From Nyssa sinensis (lineage: Eukaryota > Streptophyta > Magnoliopsida > Cornales > Nyssaceae), in contig CM018048.1 of the NCBI GenBank assembly GCA_008638375.1, positions 2,881,940-2,945,939 on the forward strand: 64,000 nt of DNA, in the 5' to 3' direction. The stretch's first letter is position 1; every line of letters begins with the position of its first letter. The notes under the pieces were generated by a model. That model ran no database searches. It saw only the letters and a list, made by a program, of their open reading frames with translations, and was not told the DNA's origin. This document shows positions 34,841-45,541 of the stretch, in pieces. The translations under genes were made by a program, and so were the position numbers.

Positions 34841-35322
34841 TGATATCTGGCACATACCAGAACTAAATGACCAAATTACTCCAGTAGGATAGCCAACGAT
34901 TGAAGTCGCGAGGAGCCCAGGGAAATCCCCCCCCCCCCCCCCCCCCCCGGAAGCCGAACCCTCGCATCATTCCTTTCATTACGGGTGAATTAGTTAACTC
35001 ACTGGTAATGCTCGAGCCTGGAAACGAGGTTGATCAATTCAAATCCGCTAAACATAGGCTGATTAAGTGTGATCCCGATCCTCCAGCAAATCAAGGGACA
35101 AAACCCCATTGTGATGCCAATTATGGCTTGATATTCTCCTACTATGGGAGAATTAGCTGGGATTAAGAGAGTCATCTCTGCACCATCTTCGACTACTTAA
35201 ACACTAAGACCCTTGCTATAAAGGTACACTACACTTGGTATTCGTCTTTCTATTCCAATTCCTTATTCTCAAACTAACATTGCGCTAACTTGATTGTCGA
35301 AGAACCCTTGACCGGCATCACA
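34841..35322 (+). mobile_element. Probable solo LTR of a Gypsy-type element
   Basis: GC-richer than its surroundings. It begins TGATATCTGGCACATACC, has a TATA-like GCTATAAAGG at 35213-35222, and ends around GACCGGCATCACA followed by TTGGAACCC. The TTGTCGAAGAACCCTTGACC stretch looks like a plant Gypsy LTR 3' end. It contains a C22 homopolymer. No target duplication seen, so the boundaries are tentative. Confidence 0.45.
34927..34948. repeat. Homopolymer C22
   Basis: Twenty-two consecutive C inside the LTR-like stretch at 34841-35322. Confidence 0.9.
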
Positions 35323-35828
35323 TTGGAACCCTTCCCCAACCCTGCTCCATGAAAAAAAATTTCTCCCTAAACTCGTTTAAACCTTGTGATAGGCGAGGTC
35401 AGGTCTATATCGGGATTCCCATTTATTTTTATACTTTTATTTATTTATTTTATTAGATTAATTGTAATTAACAGATTTCAAACAAAACAATACATGTGTT
35501 AAAATAAGAAATATACATATTAATAGATAATTAAAATGACATTATTTTTTTTTTCAAACATACAACTCTATCAAATTTGTATAAATTTTTAATAACTGAC
35601 TAACAAATATTATTGTAAACATTGGTTATATAGTATAAAAATCTATTATTATTTTATTTTATATAATTGGGGCGAGGTGTTTTCTCCCCAAACCATAATG
35701 GGTTGGGAATATCTTTTTCCAAACCCGTCCCATTGGGGGCGGGGTTGGTGGGTTCCCAACGAGGCGAGTTAAATTATTATTCCTATGACTAAGAGTGCAA
35801 CTTGAGATTTTATTATCTTTCTCATGCC

Positions 35829-36455
35829 TAAGGGTGTAACTTGGGCGGGCTAACCTAAACCCAACCCAAGTTTTTTAGTGCTTGGGCTTTATTTTTTACA
35901 CTGAGGGATGAGCTTGGTAAAAGAACTAAAATTCAATCAAAATTAAGGTTGGGATTAGATTGAAACTTTAGAAATCTGAGCCCGAACTTAATATTTCTAT
36001 AATTATATTTTTTATACTTTTGTTATACAACATTAAATTAGTAGAAATATTTTACATGCTTTACTATTTATATTTTTATAATTTTAAAAATTTGATGTTA
36101 TTTAACATTTTTTTTTCAAAATTAAATTATTTTGAAAGAATTATTTTTATTGTTTTAGAATTTTTTTTAAAAAAAGAGAAATTATTGAAACTTTTAATGT
36201 ATAATCAAAATAGAAAAAATGATAATAATTTATTAAAGAAATTGTGAATAAAATATGAAAAATGGGATTAATAATTTAAATTGTTGAAAATTCGTTGGAT
36301 TCAGGTTGATCTCGATACTAATGAATTTTAATTTGAATTGAACTTGAGTTGGGTTGTTAGGTTCAAAGTCGAGTTTGGACTCAGGTTGACTATTTTAGAG
36401 CTTGGACTTGGTTTGAGTATGACTCAGCCTAAGCCCAGCCCGCCCAAGTTGCACC
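35829..36455. mobile_element. hAT-like non-autonomous element
   Basis: Left end TAAGGGTGTAACTTGGGCGG and right end CCGCCCAAGTTGCACC are inverted copies, and further GC-rich words (CTAACCTAAACCCAACCC / GGGTT...GCCTAAGCCCAGCC) continue the symmetry. The interior is extremely AT-rich. The right terminus has lost its last bases and the 8-bp duplication cannot be confirmed. Confidence 0.6.
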
Positions 36456-36788
36456 AAAAGTGTAAAATTTTATACTTTTCTAGTGAAAGACTTCGTCCCA
36501 ACAAAAATATATAAAATTTTACACTTTCGTAAAAATTGAGAACATTTTCAATTGTTATTAGTTTTATTAAGTTTTTGAGCCACATGTTTTATGGTAAAAA
36601 AAAAAACTTTTAAGATAGAAGAAATGTGAAAAAAAAAAAACAGTATTTGAAATATATTGATTAAAAGTTTATTCGTTGTGAAAAGTGTAAATTTTACACT
36701 TTTATAAATGTGTAAAATTTTCGCTAACCGATCCGAGGAGTGTATTGACCGATCAGTTATAGTGGCCTTTCAAAACCCAGCTCATGTG

Positions 36789-38670
36789 TAAGGGTGCAAA
36801 AATGGCCCAAAGGCCTGGCCTACCTGGCTCGATTTTATTACGGACCTAGTCCAACCTGATATTTTTGTAGGCCTAGTCCGGCTCGGGCCGAAGTCAAGCC
36901 TGGTCTTGCCCTAGCCCGATGTACCTTTATTTCAGGCCTTGGCTTGATTTTTTGGGTTGAGACCCAGCTTGAGGCCCGGTTCGAATCCCCGCCCGCAGAA
37001 GACCAAACACTTAAAAACCATTAATTCAATCCTTTAAGACATAAAATAATTATTCATTAATTTTCAATTCAAATGATTTTCATTATTTATTATTATTTGA
37101 TTTACTTCCAACTTGAGAAATCAATATCTATTTAATTTCCTTACCTTTCACTTCACATTCATTATTTATATCTCAATTCAAATTTCACACTATGACCATA
37201 TATGTAAATATTAAAGAATATTAGCTCATCTTATATATAAAATAGTTGTCTTCATACTTTTCATTCAAACTATCAAATCATTTGTCAATTGCACAACAAT
37301 AAAAAAAAATTCATTCATCAATTCTAACTTTTATAATTTTTTAATCTATTATACATTAATATTCTATTTGTTAGTTATTTATTGATGTGATTATCTATGA
37401 CTTAATTACAATTTTGCAATAATTTTTTTTGGCCCGCAAGCCCGCTAAGCTTGAATTAAGAAGTCTTAGATGTTGTTTGGCAATTCTTTAAATTGCATCA
37501 GATTCCAATTACTCTTGTTTAAGTTATCTAGTTTTTTAAAAAATAAAATAAAATATATAATTTATGTAACTTTTTAAGTTTAATTATTTTTTAAAAAAAA
37601 TTGTTGAGCGGACAATGATTTAATGATATTATTCGTTTAATTTTAAAGTAAATAATAAAATTCAAGTTCTTACAGAGCAACGGAAAGGAGTCTGTAAGAA
37701 AGTAAGAAATTCTAGTCCAACTAAAAAAGTGTAAAACCAAGGATTTTCAATCCCTATAAATGAAGGAACCAAATATGTTCAACAGTGTGATTTTTATTCA
37801 TGCACGCTTGATTATTACATGTCATTCTCATGATGTACAATTTTTGACCGCAACAAGTTCATTTTTACTTTACAAAATCGATTGTGATCTTTCACAAATC
37901 TAGTGATTGTCTGGTGAAAATTTGAAAGGGAATTAGGCTTATGTGGCATCTGTTAGTGCCAATTAGGCTTCTTCTCTCTTCTACCCAAAAAGGGAAAAGG
38001 AGAGAGTTAGGGGTAAGGCCCAAAAACTGCCCAAGCTCATTAAGCTATGGCTTGAGGCTAATGGGCTCGTAGTTGAGAAAAGATCCAAGGGGTGAAACCC
38101 TGATGGCACTTTTGAGACACATTTTAGGATTGCATGTGAACCACTTGTAGAGCACTAAGTGGAGGAAGTGACAGCTAGTTAGCTTGTCCACACAGTCACT
38201 ACATATATGTACATATATAGATATAGACATCCCCAATCATATACCAGCAGGACCACACACCAAATTGCAATACAAAAAGGGTTGCATGTGCTATCAAAGA
38301 CCGCAGAAAAAAAAGTGAAAAAAAGGGTTCAATGATAGAAACTCTGCACATCTATTCTTTGCTTGTACTCTGCATAGAAAGGAGTCATTTAACCAAACAC
38401 TACGTTCGTTTATTTTTTTAAAACAAGATTTTTAATTTTAAAACGTGAGATACGCGTTTAACAAATTATTAATTTTAATTTTTTTTATTTTTTATAATTT
38501 AAATTATCATTTTTAAATACATTTTTACAGTTTTAAAAAAAAATTACAATTTTTTTTTTTAAAACAAAATTATATCTGAATCACTATCCAAACACAGTCT
38601 TAGCCGACATACTAATTTGGCGAGAGCCCACAATAGCCCGGCCGAGCCCGTGGGCCTTTTTGCATCCCTA
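36789..38670. mobile_element. hAT-like element with perfect 8-bp target duplication
   Basis: Ends TAAGGGTGCAAAAATGGCC (left) and GGGCCTTTTTGCATCCCTA (right) are inverted repeats. They are flanked on both sides by CTCATGTG (36781-36788 and 38671-38678), an exact 8-bp duplication as made by hAT transposases. Sub-terminal GC-rich blocks (GGCCTGGCCTACC.., ..CCCGGCCGAGCCCG) surround an AT-rich interior with no transposase. A ~210-bp MITE-like unit at about 38398-38601 appears nested in its right part. Confidence 0.85.
38398..38601. mobile_element. Small MITE-like unit, second copy at 49070-49276
   Basis: The stretch from CACTACGTTCGTTTATT to CTATCCAAACACAGTCTTAG is alignable with 49070-49276 (CGTACGTTTGTTTAAG...CTATCGAAGCGCAGTCTTAA). 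Both share the central words AAGTTATTAATTTTAATTTT-like and TTATATYTGAATCACTATC. The ends are imperfect inverted repeats. Confidence 0.6.
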
Positions 38671-39433
38671 CTCATGTGACACTGCTGGACTGTGCACTTT
38701 TCCTGTATTTACGACCCATTGGGCAAAAGAAATACCACCCTTTTTCTTCAATAATCACCAAATCTAGTGACACTAAGCACACCAAAAATATTCATCGGTT
38801 CAAAAATATTTGGCGTGAGAGAGTCTGATTCAATCAATATAATATATAATACATGAATTTGCTTGTTCCAGTACATGAACAATATTAGCAAGCCTTTAAT
38901 TGTTTACTTTAAATATATGGGATGATATTGGTTTTGTCCTTTTCTTAGAACCAAACTTTTATTTTTGTTTGCAACGCGATGTCATATATATATATATATA
39001 TATATTATTTGATATTTTTCAATCCACCGACACAATCTACAGAAACCATCATTATGCTCCGATTTATGTTACGATGGTGGTTGAATGTAATGGAGTGCAT
39101 TGGTGGAGATTACTTATTGTTGGAGAAGGATACTAACAATTGTGAGGCATGTGAGGATGGTTGGTGATATCAATGGTGTTGTATAGGTCGGAGAAAACCT
39201 AGTTGACGGTGGTGGGAATGATTGTCGACGGAAATGAAGCACGAATCTGAATCAGACAAGCATGAAGAGCCAATGATAATGATGCAATCATGATTAGAGA
39301 TGAAATAGCCATATATTAAAAGTAATTAGTATTAGTTCATAACAATAAATCTATGCTCAAAAAATAAAATAAGCAATTATCCTTTATCTCAAATTAGAAA
39401 CACTCAAAAATCTTGTAATAATATATTACTATT

Positions 39434-39694
39434 TACTCCCTCTGTCTCATAAAATTAGTCCATTTTTGAAAAAATTAACTTTTTAAAGAGGATAATTATT
39501 TAATACTTTCATACTTGATTAAGAGAATAGATTTACAAAACTAACTTTCTTTCACATTTAGTACATTCACATTAAATTTATGAAAATGGTAATTTGAAAA
39601 TTTTACAATTATTTATACATTGACTTTTTAAAAAGAACTCTTATTAGTAAAATAGATGACATTCTAGTAAAATAATCATTTTAGTAAGAATAGA
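39434..39694. mobile_element. Stowaway-like MITE (one clear end)
   Basis: TACTCCCTCTGTCTCATAAA at 39434 matches the well-known plant Stowaway terminal sequence (CTCCCTCCGTCCC beside a TA target). The partner end near 39680-39694 (AGAATAGATAGACACTGA) is degenerate. Confidence 0.55.
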
Positions 39695-40145
39695 TAGACA
39701 CTGATCCTCACTATATTTAATAACAAATTACGAAAATCTTTCCTTAAACATTTTTTTTTTCTTTCAAAATGACAAAAGTGTCTCTTTCATTTTTTTTTAT
39801 GTTTTGCATTTTTTCAAATTTGACCAATTTTTTTAACTTTTTTTTTTCATTTTCAAATAAATATTAAATAATTTCTTTTTTGACTAAAAATTATAAGTTA
39901 TTCATCTTAAATTTATATGTTATATAAAATAAAAAAAATTCTTTGAAAAAACGTTAGAAAAAATGTTCAAAATTGAAAAAATGAAAAAAATAAAATAAAA
40001 TAAAAGAGGTACTTTTGTTATTTTAAAAAATTAAAATTAGAAGGAAAGTCTTCGTAATTTGTGAATAAAAGTGAAGAGGTCAGTATCATTTTAAAAATCT
40101 CAAAAATAATTTTTATAATTGTTAGAAACTTATATAATTTAGCCC
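39695..40145. mobile_element. Degraded Mutator-like MITE with long inverted repeats
   Basis: The left part (AACAAATTACGAAAATCTTTCC...CAAAATGACAAAAGTGTC) and right part (GGTACTTTTGTTATTTTAAA...GGAAAGTCTTCGTAATTTGT) are inverted copies. The arms match the arms of the element at 26409-27140. The outermost left end is missing, and the right end reads ATAATTTAGCCC. Confidence 0.6.
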
Positions 40146-40280
40146 ATATATTTTACACCAATGACTATTTTAAATGAAAAAGAAAGGTTATTTTCTTTAA
40201 CAAATACCAACTGAAATAAGGCTTCACGGTCTATTTAATAAGCACAAGAGACCATTTGGAGATGTCCATCTAGAATACAT
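40146..40280 (+). promoter_or_regulatory. Probable promoter/5' UTR of the small gene at 40281
   Basis: A TATA-like CTATTTAATAAGC lies near 40229-40242, only about 45 bases before the ATG. If used, the leader would be very short. Weak evidence. Confidence 0.3.
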
Positions 40281-40631
40281 ATGAAGAAAGGGGAGAAAGA
40301 GAGAGCTATTATAATATGGGACTGTGGGAGTCCCTTGTATGATTCCTATGAACTAGCTTCACTCAGTCATCTCATTGAACGGCACATGACGGCCCTGCCA
40401 TCTCCTGGTGGATCAATGCTCTTCACTGTGCCATTAAGAATATCAAGTTCAGAGAACAACAATGCCATGAAGATGAAGAATTTTCAAGTGGGGACCTTGA
40501 CAAAATTTGTAGAGATCAGGAACATGTTGAATAGGAGGACGACAAGTGGAAGGAAAGAGATCAAGGCAAACAAGCTCAAAAGTGGGCTTTATAGTTTTTG
40601 TAATACTATAATTGGCTTATGCAAGAAATAG
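40281..40631 (+). CDS. Small plant protein of unknown function (116 residues)
   Basis: An uninterrupted single-exon frame of 116 codons plus stop whose composition is unlike the AT-rich surroundings. Residues 13-25 read WDCGSPLYDSYEL, which I recall as a conserved signature in a plant family of small unannotated proteins (W-D-C-G-S-x-L-Y-D-S-[FY]-E-L), followed by a short helix (SLSHLIERHM). The C-terminal half is Lys/Arg-rich (NRRTTSGRKEIKANK). No signal peptide or membrane segment is evident. I cannot assign a function. It is isolated, with the LTR retrotransposon 640 bases downstream. It could be a truncated copy, but its length and open frame argue for a working gene. Confidence 0.65.
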   Translation: MKKGEKERAIIIWDCGSPLYDSYELASLSHLIERHMTALPSPGGSMLFTVPLRISSSENNNAMKMKNFQVGTLTKFVEIRNMLNRRTTSGRKEIKANKLKSGLYSFCNTIIGLCKK

Positions 40632-41261
40632 ATATTGGAATGATATGTATTTTAGATTTTTATCAATTAGTATGGTGTGAACATTAGAACATATAAACCA
40701 TATATCGATTCCTGAAAATGGTAGTTGATTATATATTTACATCAGAATGGCGATTGGTTCCTTCACTGTACTTTGTAACTACCTAATTTAATGTACTTTG
40801 CCGACGGGACGAGAGCGAGCTCGTACTGATACTACTCTAGCTTGTCGCCGACTGTGTGAGACAGAGACGTAGTGTACTGTGGACCGTGCTACAGAACTGA
40901 GGAGGAGAAAGAGTTGTAAAAGAGTCTCTTCGGATAAGGAATAAAATATCCAAAAAAAAATATACCGTTCCGTAATTTTTTTTTAAACGTTGAATATTTA
41001 TATCTAATCATGAAAATTTTAAATAAAATTTTTTAAAATATTAATTGACATGCTAATATATCATTCTAAATTAAAATATTACAAATAAATATATATTTGA
41101 TAAGTACATAGTATGAAATCAAATAAAAAATACACGCCGATGAAAATATAAATAATATTAATTACTATCATTTATATAAAATTTAATTTAATTAATATAA
41201 ATAATGGTCAAATATGCACACTAATCAAATAAAATGTAAATATACAAAGTCTTTTATATTA
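40632..41261. other. Spacer between the small gene and the LTR retrotransposon
   Basis: It begins as the likely 3' UTR. A GC-rich patch at 40795-40920 (CCGACGGGACGAGAGCGAGC...) is out of character with the neighbourhood and unidentified; the rest is AT-rich. Confidence 0.5.
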
Positions 41262-41266
41262 ATAAT

Positions 41267-41724
41267 TGATATACCATAAAGTGACAAACATATTTAAAAC
41301 ATGACATGTGTCTGTACAGAACTTTTCGGAGAACATATCAAGAAAGATTGTTTATCCAGATCAATCAGGCACGAAGGGTTAGAAGTATATGGTTCAGAAC
41401 ATAGCACTGTCTTCCATACCCTACCGATCTCATAATAAGGAAGCAGAGCTCAATATGGCAACTACTATATTCGGATATCTTCAAATTCTTACTTTTATGG
41501 CTCCTAATCTTACTCAACTTAAGGGACCTTCAACCTATAAATAAGACCATAAGATACGCTTTCAATTCATATTTAATTCTTTTTTAAAATTACAATATAT
41601 TTTTCTTTATTGACTTTATTATCAAAACGGCTACTATCGGAGCTTTCTCGGTGACCTTCTGATCTCAGGTTCTTTACAGGTAGCGAAGGACAAGAAGCCC
41701 TCTGACCAGAAAAGAGCAACATCA
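41267..41724 (+). repeat. 5' LTR
   Basis: 458 bp, TGATATACC...ACATCA, preceded by ATAAT. Contains CTATAAATAAGACC near 41536 as a TATA-like promoter. Confidence 0.9.
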
Positions 41725-42519
41725 GCTCGGTGCCGTATGTCAGAACGATAATCATTCTTACTATCTTTTCTTCAAAACAACAAATATTTTGTCTTTTTCT
41801 TCCAAAAGACAATAGCTCCCAGCTTTCGTCCTAGGAAGAATTCTCAAAACCCTCAGAATCAACTTTTTACTGAAAGAGGAAGGGGACAAACACCTATTCA
41901 TTTACAATAACAACTTGATCGGATACAATGGCAGTCTGATCAGATGCAGGAACAATTCACTGTCATGTCACAAGCTCTGGCTTAGAACCAACAGAGTAAC
42001 CCTTCTCTTCTTACTAACATTGTTCACGGAGGACCTTAGCCTCCGCTACCATCATAGACGGAGGATCTCCTAACGAGGAATTACCTAACATGCAACTGGT
42101 GCACCCCCATGATACCGCTTATGTAAGGGCTAATCCCTAGTCGTCAATAGCTGTGGGGAGAGGAATGCCCACGTGTCATCCAACTATCCATTACCAAAGC
42201 AGAACGAATGATACCAATTCCAATGGCCTTTGGAGCCAATCTAGCACCGTAGGAAGTCCAACCTCTTGAGACTCTTGCTCTTTCAGTCTTGGGAGAGGAG
42301 CATCCTCTTGTTAACACTAGACAAATTTCTCCCTTGAGTCGAGGACCTAGAGGCGCAAGACAAGATCAACAACGGTTACCAATCACACAACAAGTCCTAC
42401 CCAAAGCCCTTTAGAGGTTAGAGGAGATAACAGACTCTCAAGATCAAACGATCTCAACCAGGGAGTTTTATGCCCTTCTAGAGCAAGACGAGCTAAGTAA
42501 ACTGCTCAGTAGGTTTTCA

Positions 42520-43432
42520 ACACCATTTACCTCTGTCATAATGATAGAGGAGTGACCCAATAAGTTTGTTGTCCCAAAATTCATCTTTTATGACAGGTTT
42601 GAGGACCTTGAGGACCACTTATCTCACTATCAACACAGAATGGCTTTGCATGGAGCTACTGATGCCTTCATGTGTTGAACTTGCATAACAAGCCTCAAGG
42701 GCATCGCCCTTAAGTGGTTCCACAACCTTTCCCAAAAATCAATTAGCAATTTTTATGAGCTCAATAAGCTAATTTCTTAACTGATTCTTAACAAGCAGGA
42801 AATTAAAAAAAGGACCAGAATTCTTGCTAACTGTAAAACAAGTAAAGTGAGAATCACTTTGGGAGTATATAGCTCGTTTTAACACCGAGCTCACGGAGAT
42901 AACTGATTGCAATCCAAGTTTCTTAGTGGCCGCCCTCACTTCAGGCCTTGGGCTTGAACGCTTCCAAGATTCCTTAACCAATAATCCTCCAATCGATATA
43001 ACAACACTCATGGATAGAGCACGAAAGTAAATTAACCTCAAAGATACAAAAACCTCTTTCCGAAAAGCTAAAAAACAAGTTCGAAAGGATAAGCAAGTTC
43101 AAAAAAGGGATAACAGTGCTAACAAGAAGAGGATCAAGAGTCCTGACAAGATAACAATACCTAGAGCCTAGAACAACTTTAACTCTGTGAGGTATGAGAC
43201 TTACACCCCTCTGAATGCCTCTCTTACCCACATACTCCAACAGATCTAGACTCATGAAAACTTGAGGTGGTCAGAACCACTAAAAAGCCACCCCGACTCA
43301 AGAAATCAAAATAAATATTGTGATTTTCATAAGGAGCAGGGGCACGCGACTGAGGAGTGCAGGGCTCTGAAGCATGAGATAGAACATCTTATTAGGAGAG
43401 GACGACTAAGAGAGTTTGTTTACCAGGATGGG
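42520..43432 (+). pseudogene. Degenerate Gypsy gag region
   Basis: With stops and frame changes ignored, one reads a gag-like core (about 42590-42760; LKGIALKWFHNLSQKSISNF resembles the retrotransposon gag family) and, at 43312-43432, YCDFHKEQGHATEECRALK then EIEHLIRRGRLREFV. The latter is the zinc-knuckle-like segment common to plant Gypsy/Tat gag proteins. In-frame stops show it cannot make a full protein. Confidence 0.75.
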
Positions 43433-43989
43433 AGGTAAAACCCCTGTGATGAAAGACCACCTCAAAGAAGGCAAGAGCAAAGGCCTGAATAGAGAAAAAC
43501 TCGAAATGATCAGTAATGGAAAAATAATCAAGTCACCTTCATGTTTCACGTTGACAGGAATGTTTAACCAAGCCATGAAAAGATATGCTCGGGAGGTAAA
43601 GGCAGAACCCGATATCATCCAGTCTCGGCCATTAAGAAAAGGGTGAAGTTAGAACCTCAAATCCAGTTATCTAAATTGGACCTCATTGGGATACATTGTC
43701 CCTATAGCGATGCTTTTGTCATTTTACTCAAAATCGCTAATTTTGAAATCAGAAAGGTATTTTTCTTGTAGGTCGAGAGTGAAAATCGACATTCTCCAAG
43801 CCTTCTTATTTATGACAATAGAAATTTAGAAAAAAACGTCAGTCAAGTCAGAGGGAAAGTATAGTGTTAAAATTAGGGTTTGAAGTTTTGTAAGCTCACC
43901 CTTAAACCCAGTGTGCCGAAGAAAGAAGTTATTCCTGTTCTCGAAGTCTTTATATTCCCAGCCACCGTTGATAAAGAAGTACCATTTCT

Positions 43990-44610
43990 TTATGTTTTGT
44001 TAGAAGTAGGTACCAAGGTTAGTGTCTTAAACCTCTTGTCAAAGGACATATAGAACATCCCCTCTGACTTTAGGTACTTCATATCCATGTTACTTCCAAT
44101 GAGCTTCAAATCTACTTTAACTTTATTTTGGTGACCTAGGACTAAGACGGCCATCAATTGCCTCCAATTGTTAATGTTTAGCTCGGCAGGGCAGATCTTG
44201 AACCAGTTAAAAAACTCGTTCACTAGAGGGTGGATAGGAAAACGTACACCGACCTTAAACCATTCAAGGTAGGTACAGATCTCTCTTCTCTCAATGTCTG
44301 ATGAGTGATCTATAGCCTACGGTATCCTACAGGACATATTTGGAGGAAAATTGAAATTGATTTTGAGGGCATCTAACATGCCCTCAGTCGTGGCACTATC
44401 GCTTTCCTCTCTCTTATGAGGTCTTCCTAATAAACCGGCCTCTCTATCCTTAGGCTCAAGGTGTGCTTCAATTAAAAGCACTCCCGAATTGTCACCTAAA
44501 GCATTCCCAACTTCATCACCCGAAATAGAGCCTAATGCCCCCTGATCTCCTATTTCTACCTCGTTCCTTTCTTCATTTCCTGTGCTTGAATGAGCATCAA
44601 AAGTAGACAT
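43990..44610 (-). pseudogene. Antisense ORF of the LTR element (putative gypsy-type transposon domain)
   Basis: On the minus strand, from MSTFDAHSSTGNEERN (44610) to ...TLVPTSNKT (43990), one stop near 44317 splits two open pieces. The second contains NEFFNWFKICPAELNINNW, which resembles the plant 'putative gypsy type transposon' domain (Pfam PF04195, from memory). That domain is often encoded in antisense near the 3' end of Tat/Ogre-like elements. Function unknown. Confidence 0.6.
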
Positions 44611-45081
44611 CCTCTCAAATAAAACAGAAAAATGAGAAGAAGGGCAAAAACAAAAAACAAAACAAAAAAGAAAAATATAGAAAGGTATTTCTCACAATTG
44701 ACCAGGAGCTTGAAGGTTGATGGCCAGAATGATTTTCAAGTACACCGAAAATCGCCTTGGGGTCTTCTTTTTGCTTAGAATTGCACTTGGTATTTTAGAG
44801 AGTTCGTCAAAGACTCATTTTAGGGAGATTTCTTCTATTTATAAGACCACCCAAGGAAGATCGACTTTTATGGCCCCAAAATCCTAATCGGCATTTGGCT
44901 AATAATGGCCTCGGTTATCCCATCGGCGACTAACGCAATGATAAGGCATTAACTATCCGCATCAATGGCTACTTTATTGAAATACATAACGGTGCATTTA
45001 TGAAAATATGCATGACTCTTTAGAAAACCTAACCTTAGCTCTGCATGGGTCCCACAAATCTAAGGCTCAGGGGGGAGTAGT

Positions 45082-45541
45082 TGATATACCATAAAGTGAC
45101 AAACATATTCAAAGCATGACACGTGTCTATACAAAACTCTTCGGGGAACATATCAAGAAAGATTGTTTTATCCTTATCAATCAAGCACGGAGGGTTCAGA
45201 GGTATATAGTTCAAAACATAACACCACCTTCCATACCCTACTAATCTCAGAATAAGGAAGCAGAGTTCAATATAGTAACTACTATATTCGGATATCTTCA
45301 AATTTTTACTTTTATAACTCCTAATCCTACTCAATTTAGAAAACCTTCAACCTATAAATAAGACCATAAGGTATGCTTTCAATTCATATTTAATTCTTCT
45401 TTTAAATTACAATATATTTTTCTTTACTGACTTTATCATCGGAGCAGCTACCACTGGAGCATTCTCGGTGATCCTCTGATCTCAAGTTCCTGACAGGTAG
45501 CGAAGGATGAGAGGCCCTCTGAGCAGAAAAGAGCAATATTA
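45082..45541 (+). repeat. 3' LTR
   Basis: 460 bp, TGATATACC...ATATTA, followed by ATAAT. The final A is preceded by T where the 5' copy has C, in keeping with the transition-rich decay. Confidence 0.9.

Larger units (their letters stand above)
41267..45541 (+). mobile_element. Non-autonomous Gypsy-type LTR retrotransposon
   Basis: Complete 4275-bp element. LTRs at 41267-41724 and 45082-45541 begin TGATATACC and end ACATCA / ATATTA. A 5-bp target duplication ATAAT flanks it (41262-41266, 45542-45546). Just after the 5' LTR, GGTGCCGTATGTCAGAAC resembles the plant Gypsy primer site (TGGCGCCGTCTGTGGGAAC). The purine tract AGGGGGGAGTAG precedes the 3' LTR. The interior shows a decayed gag (about 42520-42900), a zinc-knuckle-like segment (CDFHKEQGHATEEC, about 43318-43360) and a protease-region remnant (about 43650-43760). 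An antisense ORF follows; no reverse transcriptase or integrase region can be found. In the first 86 LTR bases, 7 positions differ, all transitions, so the insertion is not recent. Confidence 0.9.

Noticed and set aside
43406..43646. Overlapping sense and antisense ORFs inside the LTR element as host genes
   Set aside because: They lie in the decayed gag/protease region of the retrotransposon and have no independent support.
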